Below are positions 37,623 to 46,848 of a stretch of 64,000 nucleotides of DNA, piece after piece. This stretch comes from Deinococcus metalli. Lineage in GTDB: Bacteria; Deinococcota; Deinococci; Deinococcales; Deinococcaceae. Both the position numbers and the translations under genes were made by a program. The notes under the pieces are model-generated. The model ran no database searches. It saw only the letters and a list, made by a program, of their open reading frames with translations, and was not told the origin of the DNA. The DNA is taken from contig NZ_JACHFK010000002.1 of NCBI RefSeq assembly GCF_014201805.1, positions 186,001-250,000 of the forward strand, given 5' to 3'. How positions within the stretch are numbered: position 1 is the first letter of the stretch; each line of letters starts with the position of its first letter.

Positions 37623-38465
37623 TCAACCTTTGGTGCCGCTGGCGGCCAGGCTCTCGATGAACTGCCGCTGCGCGAGGAGGAAGGTGAGGAGCACCGGCAG
37701 CGCGACGAGCACGCCGGCCGCCAGCGTGAGGTTCCAGTACACGCCGCCGAGCGGGTCCGTGAAGCGTTGCAGGGCCAGCGGCAGGGTGAGCAGGCCCTCG
37801 CGGCTGAGGTAGATCAATGGGTTGAAGTAGTCGTTCCAGGAGTTCAGCACCGCGAAGATCGCCACCGTGGCCAGCGCGGGCCGCGAGAGGGGGAGCATGA
37901 TGTACCGGAACACGCCCAGCGTGCCCAGCCCATCCACGCGCCCGGCGTCGTCGAGTTCGGGCGGCAGGGTGATGAAGTGCTGGCGCATCAGGAACACGGC
38001 CAGCGCGCCGGTCGCGCTGAAGATCTGCGTGACGATCACCGGGACGTGCGAGTTCGTGAGCCCCAGCCGGCTGAACGCCACGAACTGCGGCACGGCCGTG
38101 AGTTCGCTGGGCACCATCATCGCGACCAGCGTGAGGATGAACACCACGTCCCGGCCGGGGAAGCGCAGCCGCGCGAAGGCGTACCCGGCCAGCGCGGACA
38201 GCAGCATGGTGAGCGGCACGACCAGCGCGGCAATGTACACGCTGTTCACGTACTGCCGCGCGAACGGGTAGTCGTGGAACACCTGCCGGACGTTCGCCAG
38301 GCTCAGGTGCGCGAGATTCACGTCGAACGGCGAGGAGAAGATCGCCGCGCTGGTCTTGAACGCCGACACCAGCAGCCACAGCAGCGGCAGCAGGAACGGC
38401 AGGCTGACGAGCACGAGCAGAGCGTACAGCGCCCACGACCAGCGGGGCGCGCGCTCAGCCCTCAT
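37623..38465 (-). CDS. carbohydrate ABC transporter permease (MalG-like)
   Basis: This 280-residue permease has six predicted helices and the EAA-type loop [27 protein letters not shown] that contacts the ATPase. The N-terminus is basic and followed by a long hydrophobic helix. It overlaps the first permease gene by 11 bases and is followed by the FAD oxidoreductase. It should form a heterodimer with the MalF-like protein; the ATPase is not encoded here. Confidence 0.92.
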   Translation of the reverse strand: MRAERAPRWSWALYALLVLVSLPFLLPLLWLLVSAFKTSAAIFSSPFDVNLAHLSLANVRQVFHDYPFARQYVNSVYIAALVVPLTMLLSALAGYAFARLRFPGRDVVFILTLVAMMVPSELTAVPQFVAFSRLGLTNSHVPVIVTQIFSATGALAVFLMRQHFITLPPELDDAGRVDGLGTLGVFRYIMLPLSRPALATVAIFAVLNSWNDYFNPLIYLSREGLLTLPLALQRFTDPLGGVYWNLTLAAGVLVALPVLLTFLLAQRQFIESLAASGTKG

Positions 38466-39363
38466 AGAACACCAGCCGGCGGCGCAGCGACCACTGGGCG
38501 ACGGTCAGGGCCAGCACGATCACGAACAGCACGGTCGCCACGGCGCTGGCGTAGCCGAACTCGAAGAACTGGAAGCCCTGCTTGAACATGTACACGATCA
38601 GGGTGGTCGTCGAGTCCGCCGGGCCGCCCCCGGTGAGGACGTACACCGGCGTGAACAGCTTCAGCGCGCCGATCAGCGTGACGATGAACACCAGGAAGAA
38701 GGTCGGCGAGATCAGCGGCAGGATGATGCGGCGGAAGACCTGCCACCCGGTCGCGCCGTCGAGCCGGGCCGCCTCGTGCAGTTCCGGCGGCACGCCCTGC
38801 AACGCGCTGAGGAAGATCACGGCGTTCAGGCCAACGGACTTGATCACCTCGATCACCACGACCGTCCACAGCGCCGTGGACGGCGTGAACAGCAGGTTCA
38901 CCTCGCCCGCGCCCAGCCGCGACAGCCAGGTGTTGAGAAGGCTGTCGGGCTGCAGCAGGAACTTCCACACCAGCGCCCACGCGACCACCGGCATCACCAC
39001 TGGCGAGAAGACGATGGTGCGGAACACCCCGATGCCGCGCAGTCGGACGTTCAGCAGCGTTGCCAGGGCCAGCGCGGCGCTGATGTTCAGCGCGAGGATG
39101 CCCGCCGTGAACGCGGCCGTCACGCCGGCGCTGCGCAGGAAGGCCGGATCGGCGGCCAGGCGCGTGTAGTTGCGCAGGCCCACCCAGCGGGGCGCGTCCA
39201 GCAGCGACCACTGCGTCAGCGAGATGCCCATCACGCCGAGCAGCGGCACGATGACCACGAGCAGCATGCCCAGCGCGAACGGCGCGGCGAACAGCACGCC
39301 CATCAGCGCCTCCCGCTGGGCGCGCCGCAGGGCCGGGCGCCCCGGGCGCGCCGCGCGCGTCAC
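38455..39363 (-). CDS. carbohydrate ABC transporter permease (MalF-like)
   Basis: This 302-residue permease has six helices and the EAA loop [27 protein letters not shown]. The N-terminus is rich in Arg and Ala before the first helix. It overlaps the binding-protein gene by four bases (GTGA, with a GTG start) and the second permease gene by 11 bases. The pattern fits the CUT1 group that takes up di- and oligosaccharides. Confidence 0.92.
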   Translation of the reverse strand: MTRAARPGRPALRRAQREALMGVLFAAPFALGMLLVVIVPLLGVMGISLTQWSLLDAPRWVGLRNYTRLAADPAFLRSAGVTAAFTAGILALNISAALALATLLNVRLRGIGVFRTIVFSPVVMPVVAWALVWKFLLQPDSLLNTWLSRLGAGEVNLLFTPSTALWTVVVIEVIKSVGLNAVIFLSALQGVPPELHEAARLDGATGWQVFRRIILPLISPTFFLVFIVTLIGALKLFTPVYVLTGGGPADSTTTLIVYMFKQGFQFFEFGYASAVATVLFVIVLALTVAQWSLRRRLVFYEG

Positions 39364-40589
39364 AGGGCGTCGACCTGACGGCAGATGTCGTTCAGAACGC
39401 TGCCCACGTTCGCGCCGGGCTGGTACAGGCTCTCCAGGCCGCTGGAGATGATGTCGTTGGCCCGCAAATAGTTGTCACCGGTCTTGAACACGCGGGCACT
39501 GCCGAGCTGGCTGACGAGCGCCGTCTTCACGTCGGCTGCCGGGATGGCCGGGTTGCTGCCCAGGTACGCCGCGCTGTTCAGCACGCTCTTGCGGGGCGGC
39601 GGGAAGAACTTCGCGGTGCGGGCCATCACAGCCGGAGACGCCAGGAACTTCAGGAAGGCCTGCCCCTCAGCCGGGTGGGCCGACTTGGCGAACACCACGT
39701 ACCCCGCCTGCCCGAGCTGGGTGACGCGGCCCGCGCTGCCCTTGGGCATAGGCGCCACACCCCACTTGAAGGGCGCGTCCTTGAGCTGGGCACTGAAGCT
39801 GACGTTATCGACGTACATACCCAGCTTGCCGCCCTGGAAGGTCGTCTGGTCGCCGGGCCGCGGCACGGACTGGTCCCTGAAGGTCATGTCGTGCATGAGC
39901 TGGAAGGCCTGCACGCTGGCGGGCGTGTTCAGCGCGCACTTCAGGCTGGCGTCGAAGGCGTTGCCGCCGTTCGACCACAGCACCGGCAGGGTACCGCTGT
40001 TCCACGCCTTGATGTCCAGGCGCATGATGCGCGCGCCGTACGCGCCGGTCTTGTCCTTGATGGCCTTGGCGGCCGTGCGGAAAGCCGCGTATGTCCACGT
40101 GCCCTTGGCGTACTGGGTCATGGGGTCGGCCACGCCGGCCTGCCGGAAGAGGTCTCTGTTGTAGAAGAGCACCGACGGGGAGTTCGAGAAGGGCACGCCG
40201 TACAGCGCCTTGCCCTGGGTCCACAGCGACAGGGCGCTGGTCGGGAAGTCCGCGACATTGAAGGCCGCGTCCGTCTTGAAGCTGGCGAGGTCGCGCAGGG
40301 AGCGGCTGGCGAGGAAGGTGGGCACACTCGCCTCGGCCAGCCAGCCGACGTCCGGGCCGTCGCCGGAGGCGAGCTGCACCGCGACCTTGCGGGCGTAGTC
40401 GGCGAAGGGCGTGACCTCGACGCTGACCTTCACGCCCGGGTTCTGCGCGCTGTACTCCTGGGCGAGCTGTTGCAGCAGCGCGAGGCCGTCTCCCCCGGCC
40501 CACGTGGAGAAACGCAGCGTCGTCTGCGCGGAAGCGGCGGACGACAGCAACAGGGCGGACATGCTGAGCACCAGACCGGTACGGTTCAT
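39360..40589 (-). CDS. carbohydrate ABC transporter substrate-binding protein (MalE-like, CUT1)
   Basis: The 409-residue exported protein has a signal peptide [21 protein letters not shown] and then [24 protein letters not shown], the usual start of CUT1 sugar-binding proteins. Further motifs are [15 protein letters not shown] and [12 protein letters not shown]. The ATG has GGAGG upstream. It is the first gene of the operon, directly after a promoter and LacI-type palindrome. Ligand unknown, probably an oligosaccharide or glycoside. Confidence 0.92.
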   Translation of the reverse strand: MNRTGLVLSMSALLLSSAASAQTTLRFSTWAGGDGLALLQQLAQEYSAQNPGVKVSVEVTPFADYARKVAVQLASGDGPDVGWLAEASVPTFLASRSLRDLASFKTDAAFNVADFPTSALSLWTQGKALYGVPFSNSPSVLFYNRDLFRQAGVADPMTQYAKGTWTYAAFRTAAKAIKDKTGAYGARIMRLDIKAWNSGTLPVLWSNGGNAFDASLKCALNTPASVQAFQLMHDMTFRDQSVPRPGDQTTFQGGKLGMYVDNVSFSAQLKDAPFKWGVAPMPKGSAGRVTQLGQAGYVVFAKSAHPAEGQAFLKFLASPAVMARTAKFFPPPRKSVLNSAAYLGSNPAIPAADVKTALVSQLGSARVFKTGDNYLRANDIISSGLESLYQPGANVGSVLNDICRQVDAL

Positions 40590-40607
40590 CGAAACCTCCA
40601 GAACATT

Positions 40608-40625
40608 TGATTATGCGTATTATCA
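40608..40625 (-). promoter_or_regulatory. candidate LacI-family operator
   Basis: The sequence TGATTATGCGTATTATCA is an 18-bp near-palindrome (TGATnATnCGnATnATCA) with a central CG, the usual shape of a LacI-family operator. It overlaps the -10 box at 40,619-40,624 and lies 19 bases before the MalE-like ATG. The LacI protein at the end of the same operon is the likely ligand. Confidence 0.55.
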
Positions 40626-40647
40626 GAATGGGCGCAGCCCTTGTCAA
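40619..40647 (-). promoter_or_regulatory. promoter of the MalEFG-FAD-LacI operon
   Basis: On the minus strand a perfect TTGACA (40,647-40,642) is separated by 17 bases from GATAAT (40,624-40,619). This is a strong vegetative-type promoter, and the candidate LacI operator covers its -10 box, so repression by occlusion is expected. Transcription would begin about 20 bases before the start codon, leaving room for the GGAGG site. Confidence 0.65.
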
Positions 40648-40802
40648 GGCTGCCGCGACCGGATGTCGGACGCACCGGTACGGCCTCCCTCCCTCCGGGC
40701 AACTCCCGCAGCACGCGCGAGATCCGCTGAGCTGGCAAGCGCTTCAACAGCGCCGATGAGACGGCGCACCCGCTCTTACCCTGTCGGACGGCCATCTCAG
40801 CT

Positions 40803-40940
40803 TCACCGGGCCATCAGGACATCGACGGGGGTCACGTGGCTGAGGATGTGGGCGATGCTGCCGGCGACCGCCGCGCTGAGCGCCGCAGTGTGGCGTCGCC
40901 CCAGCACGTTCAGATCCGCGCCGATGTGACGGAACTCCGT
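40803..40940 (-). pseudogene. universal stress protein (UspA) C-terminal remnant
   Basis: On the minus strand the last 46 codons read GADLNVLGRRHTAAL, SAAVAGSIAHILSH and PVDVLMAR before a TGA. This matches the typical UspA C-terminus (a glycine-rich ATP-binding loop, a helix, then PVLVVR). Upstream of about 40,940 the frame loses all similarity, so only the C-terminal third survives. The remainder of the 650-base stretch up to 41,259 has no recognisable gene, which fits a decayed region. Confidence 0.6.
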
Positions 40941-41259
40941 CGGTGCGGTGTGTGGTCTGGCTGGGCCGTGTCTCCGTTGCAGTCGGTGTCCGCTGGGCCA
41001 GAAACACTGACCCCACAGTCTGAAGACTCAGCTTCCAAGCTCGCAGCCCAGGGCGTCAGGTGGATGACGCGAGCGTGCCTTGCAACGACGTTCACTGCAG
41101 TGATCACTGCTCTAGCCCTGGTCCAGGCGCCGCCCGCGCTTCAGGCATCCTCGACTCAACGTGCCGTAACCTCACCAAACATGTCGGATCGGCTGGCGGC
41201 CCCACTGAATGCCTCCGCAGCGTCCAAGTCCGTGCTGGAGGGGTCTCCCCTACGGGCAA

Positions 41260-41559
41260 TCAGCCACAGCGGAACGGGATGGGCACCGGGCCACAGCAGC
41301 ACACTCCACGGACGCGGCCGCCCGTCACCAGCGGCGCAGCTGCCAGGTGCGAGGCCGCCTGCCGGCAGGTGTGCAGTCTCGCGGCGATGGCCGCGCCGCT
41401 GCCGGCCACTCCCTGCTGGACGAGGATGTCCCGGATCGCCGCCGAGCACGAAGCGCCGCCGTACAGGGCGGCGTGCGCGCACCGGAAGCCCTTGAGCGGC
41501 GACAGCCAGCGCTGGTACAGGTCAATGGACGTCACCGCCGTGGTCGTGAGGGTATTCAT
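41260..41559 (-). CDS. YidD-like small protein
   Basis: This 99-residue ORF contains DLYQRWLSPLKGFRCAHAAL, ASCSAAIRDIL and RLHTCRQAASHL, which follow the pattern of YidD-like proteins (YQ-x-SP, a cysteine pair around CS, and a C-terminal Arg/Cys motif). YidD is a small membrane-associated protein that aids membrane-protein insertion. The tail after residue 75 (GGRVRGVCCCGPVPIPF) looks atypical, so the 3' end may be damaged. No clear ribosome-binding site is present, and it sits in a decayed region. It may be an intact divergent member or a degenerate copy. Confidence 0.5.
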   Translation of the reverse strand: MNTLTTTAVTSIDLYQRWLSPLKGFRCAHAALYGGASCSAAIRDILVQQGVAGSGAAIAARLHTCRQAASHLAAAPLVTGGRVRGVCCCGPVPIPFRCG

Positions 41560-41629
41560 GCGTGACGGTAACGCGCCTGTTTCCAGCGCGGGACCGGGTG
41601 CGGTGAAGGGCTCCTCATCGCCGCGCGCG

Positions 41630-42856
41630 TCACGGGCCGGTCATCCGCTCCGCGACGGCGAGGACGTCCCTGGGATGCAGCACGCCCTTGAACCACACCA
41701 CCCGCTCGCCGAAGTCACTGGGGTTCACACCCGCCCTTTCCAGATTCAGCCGCTCCGACACGCACACAATGACGTCCTGCCGCCCGGATTTCCGCAGCAG
41801 TTCGAACTTCTTACGCAGGTACTCTGGCCGCCAGTAGCCCACGATTTCCACCAGCACCGACGCGTCTCCCCGCTTGATGCGGAAGTCCGGCAGAATCACC
41901 CCGCCCGGCACCGGCACCAGGTCCACCTCCCGCTCCAATGTCCAGGTCGTCTGCAACTTGGCGAAGCGCTCCGCGAACCCGGACTCCAGCGCCGAGTCAT
42001 GCTCGCTGGGAGGCGCGTAATGGCTGACGTAGCCGTCCTCGCTGGTCAGCTGGAACGACCACTCGTCGTCCCCGGGGTCCACCCAGGACAGGTCCTTGCG
42101 CGGTTTGAGGGCCGCCGACAGGTCCCACTTCGTGACGTGCAGCAGGGCCGGAAGGAATTTGGCCATCGCCAGGCCGTAGCGTGTGGTCGAGCCGAACAGG
42201 CTCGTGGGTCCGTCCAGGGTCAGCGTGAACCCGAACTCGGCATCGCCCTCGACGGTCACCATCAGGCCGAAAAACTTCAGGTACTTCAGGAGCTGCTTGT
42301 AGCGGGCGGGCTCGTTGCGCCGGGCGGTAATCACCAGACTGTAGGCGCGGTACAGCATGCCCTGTGCCTGCGCCAGGTCGTAGCGGTGGATCAGTTCCAG
42401 GGCGGCCGGCGGCTCGAAGGTCACCAGCGTCTGCTGATCGGACAGGTCGGCGTACAGGCTGGACGCCACGTCAGCGGCCGACAGCGGCGATCCGCTCGAC
42501 AGGGCCCTCGCCGCCTGTTCGAGGAGGTGTGGCGTCTGCCGGCGGCTCGGCACGTGGGCCTGAGCGAGTTCAAAGACCTTCGCGCGGACGTGCACGGGGT
42601 CCACGTGGCCGCCCGCCTCGAAGGTGCCCATGCCGGTCAGCAGGTGGGCCAGGGCACGGACCGTCTTGAAGTCCTGGCGGCCGACCTCAAGGGCGCGGAT
42701 GGCCTCGTCCAGCTCCCAGCGCCGCTTGCCGAGGTGATCCTCGAACACCCCGATCAGGTCGGCGGCGAGGTTCAGGTTGGCCGTGGTCGGCCTGAGGCGT
42801 CTGGGCTCGACCAGCCCGGCCTTCACACGGAATTGCAGCAGCTCAGTCGGGAGCAT
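41630..42856 (-). CDS. Bax1-like nuclease (DUF790), partner of XPB helicase
   Basis: The 408-residue protein starts LPTELLQFRVKAGLVEPRRL, the characteristic opening of the DUF790 family. In archaea the family member is Bax1, a structure-specific endonuclease that binds XPB. The C-terminal part has VPGGVILPDFRIKR and ASVLVEIVGYW, a D...E-x-V pattern like the PD-(D/E)xK nuclease core. The gene overlaps the XPB helicase gene by 14 bases and is downstream of it, exactly as in archaeal xpb-bax1 pairs. I use ATG 42856; the longer TTG-started frame is unlikely. The pair probably opens and cuts damaged DNA. Confidence 0.85.
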   Translation of the reverse strand: MLPTELLQFRVKAGLVEPRRLRPTTANLNLAADLIGVFEDHLGKRRWELDEAIRALEVGRQDFKTVRALAHLLTGMGTFEAGGHVDPVHVRAKVFELAQAHVPSRRQTPHLLEQAARALSSGSPLSAADVASSLYADLSDQQTLVTFEPPAALELIHRYDLAQAQGMLYRAYSLVITARRNEPARYKQLLKYLKFFGLMVTVEGDAEFGFTLTLDGPTSLFGSTTRYGLAMAKFLPALLHVTKWDLSAALKPRKDLSWVDPGDDEWSFQLTSEDGYVSHYAPPSEHDSALESGFAERFAKLQTTWTLEREVDLVPVPGGVILPDFRIKRGDASVLVEIVGYWRPEYLRKKFELLRKSGRQDVIVCVSERLNLERAGVNPSDFGERVVWFKGVLHPRDVLAVAERMTGP

Positions 42857-44330
42857 TGATGTCCAGGTAATGGTCGGCAATGTCCTGCGCGCTCATCCCC
42901 GCCTGCCACTGCCCCCGCCGCTGCTGGCTGACGCGCTCCTCACTGGTGCCCTCGGTGATCACCTCGTACAGCACCGCCTGCTTGCCCTCGACCCGCCGGA
43001 GGATACGGCCCAGCCGCTGGATGTGCTCGCGCTCGGTGGCGGTCCCCGAGAGGACGACCGCCACGCTCGCCTCCGGCACGTCCACGCCCTCGTTCAACAC
43101 CCGGCTGGTCACGATGACCCGGTATGCCCCGGACCGGAACCTCTCCAGCACGGCATGCCGCTCCTTGACCGGCGTCTGGTGCGTGATGGCCGGAATCAGG
43201 AACTCGCGGCTGATGCGGTACACCGTGTCGTTGTCGTCCGTGAAGATCAGGGTGCGCGCGTGCGGATGGTTCGCCAGCAGTTCCTCTAGCACGCGCAATT
43301 TGCCCTCGGTGCCGTACGCCAGCGACTTCGCTTCCCGGTGTGCCCGCATGGCGGCCCGGCCCGGCGGACTGCCGCTCGCCCGGACGAACTCGGTCCAGCC
43401 CTCCAGCGACCCCAGACGGATGCCCTGCAGCCGCAGAAAGTCGTTCCGTTTGCGGATCAGGTCGTCGTACAGGCGCTGTTCACCCTGGCTGAGCTTCACG
43501 CGGATGATCGTCTCGCGGTAGTCCGCGAGCGTGTCGCCAGCCAGGTCGTCGGGGGCCGCGGCGTACACGATGGGGCCGATCAGCGAGTCCAGATCCCGCT
43601 CCCGGCCGTCGGACCGCTTGGGGGTTGCAGTGAGGCCCAGGCGGTACGGCGCGAGCCCCATCTCGGCGATCACGCGAGTGAAGTCGGCCGGGAGGTGGTG
43701 GCACTCGTCAAAGATCTGAAACGCGTACCTGCCAGCCAGCTCCTCGGCGTGGATGGCGGCGCTGTCGTAGGTGCTGACCAGCAGCGGCGTGTCGTCATGG
43801 CTGCCCCCGCCCAGCAGCCCAACACTGGCGTCCGGGAAGGCCGCCACCAGCCCGGCGTACCACTGCTGCAACAGGTCCAGCGTGGGCACGCAGATCAGGG
43901 CGCTCCGTGGCGTGTCCCTGAGGGCCAGCTGGGCCACCAGGGTCTTGCCGGCGCCGGTCGGGAGCACCACGACCCCCCGGCGCCCGGCAGCTTTCCAAGC
44001 GCGGACGGCAGCGGTCTGGTGTGGATACGGAATCACATCCCGCGCAAAGCCGAGCTCCAGTTTTACAAACGCGCTGGCCTCGTCCCTGACTGCGATTCCA
44101 GCATCCCTGAGGAGTTCCATCACGTCCCGGTAGCGGGTGCCTGGAGCGCGGTAATTCTGGCTGCGGGCATCCCAGGTGAACAGCCCGGCGACCGCCTCCG
44201 GACGGTCGCGCATCACCAGGGTGCCGCGGTCAAGCCGCAGCGTGGGCGGCCGGCCCGACGTCTGCCCGCTCCGCGCGCCGGAGGGGTCGTCCGGGACGGA
44301 TCGGCGCAGCTGGCCCGCGTCAGAGCACAC
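42843..44330 (-). CDS. XPB/Rad25-type DNA helicase
   Basis: The 495-residue SF2 helicase has Walker A LPTGAGKT (about residues 123-130), the DECH box FDECHHLP, GLTATPKRSDGRERDLDSLIGP (motif III plus an RED-like segment of the XPB group), and motifs V/VI VTSRVLNEGVDVPEA and QRLGRILRR. The N-terminal domain (TLRLDRGTLVMRD) resembles the damage-recognition domain of archaeal XPB. I use GTG 44330, which overlaps the preceding ORF by 11 bases; the open frame continues further upstream. Deinococcus radiodurans has a Rad25 homologue on its second chromosome (established knowledge). Likely role: excision repair with the downstream nuclease. Confidence 0.88.
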   Translation of the reverse strand: MCSDAGQLRRSVPDDPSGARSGQTSGRPPTLRLDRGTLVMRDRPEAVAGLFTWDARSQNYRAPGTRYRDVMELLRDAGIAVRDEASAFVKLELGFARDVIPYPHQTAAVRAWKAAGRRGVVVLPTGAGKTLVAQLALRDTPRSALICVPTLDLLQQWYAGLVAAFPDASVGLLGGGSHDDTPLLVSTYDSAAIHAEELAGRYAFQIFDECHHLPADFTRVIAEMGLAPYRLGLTATPKRSDGRERDLDSLIGPIVYAAAPDDLAGDTLADYRETIIRVKLSQGEQRLYDDLIRKRNDFLRLQGIRLGSLEGWTEFVRASGSPPGRAAMRAHREAKSLAYGTEGKLRVLEELLANHPHARTLIFTDDNDTVYRISREFLIPAITHQTPVKERHAVLERFRSGAYRVIVTSRVLNEGVDVPEASVAVVLSGTATEREHIQRLGRILRRVEGKQAVLYEVITEGTSEERVSQQRRGQWQAGMSAQDIADHYLDINAPD

Positions 44331-44586
44331 CGTGTAACCACTCAAGGCTGAAGGTCGTGCGCTGAATCCGCGGCCATAGGTCGTCGTGCAGCGGCACCGG
44401 ACCGTCCCAGCGCCACGGCCCGGTATACAGCGGCACCACACTGTCCCGGCGCTCGGTTGACTGGACCAGACTGAGTTCTGCGCCGTAGGTCATCCGGACA
44501 TACCGCCACAGGTCGTCAACGGCGTCCGCATTGATCTCGTGGTGCTCGGGGACGATCAGGATCAGGTTCGGTGTTACTTCGTCCAT
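44320..44586 (-). CDS. small protein upstream of XPB helicase, unknown function
   Basis: The 88-residue product (DEVTPNLILIVPEHHEINAD at the start) is acidic, with many aromatic residues (LWRYVRMTYG, GPWRWDGPV). I recognise no domain. It overlaps the helicase gene by 11 bases, so the three genes form one operon (small ORF, XPB, Bax1). No ribosome-binding site is visible before ATG 44586. It might be a small accessory subunit of the helicase-nuclease pair, but that is inference from position only. Confidence 0.55.
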   Translation of the reverse strand: MDEVTPNLILIVPEHHEINADAVDDLWRYVRMTYGAELSLVQSTERRDSVVPLYTGPWRWDGPVPLHDDLWPRIQRTTFSLEWLHGVL

Positions 44587-45173
44587 AGCATAATCAGTCT
44601 ACCGCAATACGCCATAAGACGTCTGTGATGGGGTCTGTTGACGCCGCGCCGCATAGCCACGGTCTGACACTCGCCCGCCATCAGAGGGACGTGTGGCCGA
44701 GAGCCGCACCCAGCCACCACTCACACCGCAAAGGATCGGCCACACGTCTCCCCTCCCCCGTTCCACTTTGTCTTGGGAAGCATCAAGCGTGTGGTCGCAC
44801 GAGCGTCCAGCACCTCATTGCCTTCCAGTTGCCATCCTGTGGGGCCACGAGGTATCGGACGTCGCCGGGCCCGAGCTGGTTGGTGCCCCCGGAACCCGTC
44901 TCATGGTGCCAGCGCTGAACACTATCCACAAGTGTGTGAGTGAAGCACTGGTAGAGGTCCGCTGCCCTGCTTTGCGAGAGAAACGTTCGGGTGCCCACCT
45001 CGACCATGAGCTACGTTCAAAGGGCACCGTGGAAGCGGCTGAGCATGAGATGCAAAGCATTGGAGATCAGGTTGGGAACGACCCACAGCAGCGTGTGACT
45101 GTCTCGATGCACCTTCCGCAGCCGCGGCACGTGAGTGCACCCATGGCGTCGATACAACCGGCCAGATAGCCCT
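44587..45173. other. gap between the XPB operon and parA1
   Basis: About 590 bases contain no supported gene. Plus- and minus-strand frames are open but show no motif; one minus-strand stretch (about 45,020-45,150) reads SHTLLWVVPNLISNALHLM, which is hydrophobic but isolated. The right end abuts the palindrome at 45,174-45,191. The promoter for the XPB operon must be at the left end, but no clear boxes were seen. Confidence 0.35.
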
Positions 45174-45191
45174 GGTCTTACCGGTAAGACC
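45174..45191. promoter_or_regulatory. perfect 18-bp palindrome upstream of parA1 (operator or parS)
   Basis: GGTCTTACCGGTAAGACC is a perfect palindrome. Its right edge ends 11 bases before a TATGGT -10 box, so it occupies the -35 region of parA1. Its sequence is unrelated to the TCACGTGA-type palindrome near parA2. I found no second copy in the window. It could be an autoregulatory operator for ParA1/ParB1 or the cognate parS site of this pair. Confidence 0.55.
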
Positions 45192-45202
45192 ACCCCGCGC
45201 GG

Positions 45203-45208
45203 TATGGT
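45203..45208 (+). promoter_or_regulatory. parA1 -10 box, leaderless start likely
   Basis: TATGGT ends six bases before the GTG start of parA1, so transcription should begin at or next to the start codon. There is no ribosome-binding site before the GTG. Leaderless transcripts are common in Deinococcus (established knowledge). The normal -35 position is covered by the palindrome at 45,174-45,191. Confidence 0.45.
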
Positions 45209-45214
45209 GCTCGC

Positions 45215-45976
45215 GTGAAAATTGCGACGGTGTTCAATCACGCTGGAGGTGCGGGTAAGACGTCCATCGTGCGTGATGTCGGCTATGAACTGACAGGCTT
45301 GGGCATGCGGGTTCTTCTCGTCGATCTCGATCCGCAGGCTTCATTGACCAAGTGGCTCGGGGTCGAAAACGTTGACCTTTCAGATACGGTCTATCCGCTG
45401 GCACTGGAAGGCAAATCGCTGCCCCAACCCAGGGAGGCACATGGCCTCCATCTGATCCCAGCGCATATCAGCCTGTCGCTCGCAGAGGCACAGATCAGCG
45501 GGCAGATCGGCGCAGTGTTGACCCTGCGTCAGGCCCTGGGACAGTTGCGCGATTCGTACGACGTCGTGCTGATCGACTCGCCGCCGAGCCTGGGCCAGTT
45601 GGCCGCCCTCGGAGCGCTCGCAGCCGACCACCTGATCGTTCCGGTGCTGACCCAGCAAAAGGGGCTCGATGCTCTGCCTGGACTCCAGAGCGCCCTGGAG
45701 CTGTACCACCGCCTGCGACCGGACCTTGGCGTCGCGCTGTACATCCCGACCATGTACGAGGGACGACGTGCCCATGACCGGGAAGTGCTGCAGGCTTTGC
45801 GTGCCAATCTGCCGCAGGTGTCTCGGCCCGTACCGTTGCGCGGCGCGGTGTGGCTCGACTCCAGCAGCGCAGGACAGCCGGTGGGCATGTTTGCACCTGG
45901 AAGCCCTGTTCACCGGGACGTACAGGAATTGACCCGCTCGGTCAGTGAGGCCCTGAAATTGGAAGTGACCGCATGA
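45215..45976 (+). CDS. parA: ParA-type partition ATPase, pair 1
   Basis: The 253-residue protein is a ParA/Soj-type ATPase. The N-terminus is [20 protein letters not shown], with a deviant Walker A in which the usual signature lysine of KGGxGKT is alanine (Ala10) while the P-loop Lys15 remains. Walker A' is [16 protein letters not shown] and Walker [14 protein letters not shown]. It should form DNA-bound filaments or gradients that move ParB-parS complexes. It overlaps parB1 by four bases (ATGA). The GTG start and probable leaderless promoter lie just downstream of the palindrome at 45,174. Confidence 0.92.
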   Translation: MKIATVFNHAGGAGKTSIVRDVGYELTGLGMRVLLVDLDPQASLTKWLGVENVDLSDTVYPLALEGKSLPQPREAHGLHLIPAHISLSLAEAQISGQIGAVLTLRQALGQLRDSYDVVLIDSPPSLGQLAALGALAADHLIVPVLTQQKGLDALPGLQSALELYHRLRPDLGVALYIPTMYEGRRAHDREVLQALRANLPQVSRPVPLRGAVWLDSSSAGQPVGMFAPGSPVHRDVQELTRSVSEALKLEVTA

Positions 45977-46848
45977 GCCAGAAGCGCAAGGGGCCAAACC
46001 TCGGCGGGCTGCTCGGTGCCTCGGCCGCTCTCCTGACAAGCCCGGACCTTCCGACGCGGACGCTGCCAGTGAACACCCTTACCACAGGCAAAGGTCAACC
46101 GCGGCGGACGTTTCCGCAGGGCAGTCTGGAGAGCCTGGCGAACAGCATCCGGGAACATGGGGTGCTTCAACCCCTGCTGGTGCGTCCTGACGGCGACGGA
46201 TACGAGATCGTCGCGGGGGAACGGCGGTGGCGCGCCGCACAGCTCGCCGGAGTGACTGAGGTACCGGTCGTCATCCGCACCTTGAGCGACCAGGAAGCGC
46301 GCATCGTGGCTCTGGTCGAAAACCTTCAACGGGAAAACCTCAACGTCATCGACGAGGTGGACGCCAAGCTCGAGCTCGCTGCGGCGACGCTGAATCTCAC
46401 TCCGGATCAGGCACGGTCACGGCTCATTCGCCTTACCAAACAGGACCCCGGAGAGGAAGCGGCGGCTCTGGCGGCCGCGTTCGCGCCGCTGGGGGAAACC
46501 TGGCAATCGTTCGCGAAGAACAAGCTGCGCGTGCTCGGCTGGCCGGACGCGGTTCTAGCTGCGTTGAGGCGTGGGCTCCCGCTGACAGTCGCGTCCGTCA
46601 TAGCCGGCTCGCCGGCAGCCCATATGGATCGCTTGATCTCACTGGCAGAGGGCGGCGCCAGTCGAACGGACCTCAGGCAGGAGGTCGAGCGGCTGGCGGC
46701 GCCGGTCGAGAGCCCAGACCTTGCTGCCACCGCTGGCCGCCGCCTCTCGAGCCGCCGTTTCCTTGCGTCATTGGACGAGCACCAGCGCAAAGAAATGGAC
46801 CGCTGGCTTGCTCGGATGCCAAACTTCATCAGGGATCGGACGGGGTGA
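45973..46848 (+). CDS. parB: ParB-type centromere-binding protein, pair 1
   Basis: This 291-residue ParB protein has the N-terminal ParBc domain with [34 protein letters not shown] (the GERR CTP-binding motif) and [16 protein letters not shown] helix-turn-helix region follows ([13 protein letters not shown]), then a C-terminal dimerisation segment. It should bind a parS site and spread as a CTP-dependent clamp. It is translationally coupled to parA1. Its closest visible relative is ParB2 at 47,298, which shares the same motifs in the opposite orientation. Confidence 0.92.
   Translation: MSQKRKGPNLGGLLGASAALLTSPDLPTRTLPVNTLTTGKGQPRRTFPQGSLESLANSIREHGVLQPLLVRPDGDGYEIVAGERRWRAAQLAGVTEVPVVIRTLSDQEARIVALVENLQRENLNVIDEVDAKLELAAATLNLTPDQARSRLIRLTKQDPGEEAAALAAAFAPLGETWQSFAKNKLRVLGWPDAVLAALRRGLPLTVASVIAGSPAAHMDRLISLAEGGASRTDLRQEVERLAAPVESPDLAATAGRRLSSRRFLASLDEHQRKEMDRWLARMPNFIRDRTG

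Noticed and set aside
41064..41495. Plus-strand frame starting MTRACLATTFTAVITALAL, resembling a signal peptide
   Set aside because: After about 30 residues the composition becomes Arg/Pro/Gly-rich shadow-like sequence, and it overlaps the YidD-like ORF on the other strand. No ribosome-binding site or homology is visible.
44693..45169. Plus-strand open frame of 158 codons before parA1
   Set aside because: No motif, no ribosome-binding site, and it ends before the palindrome; composition is not protein-like.
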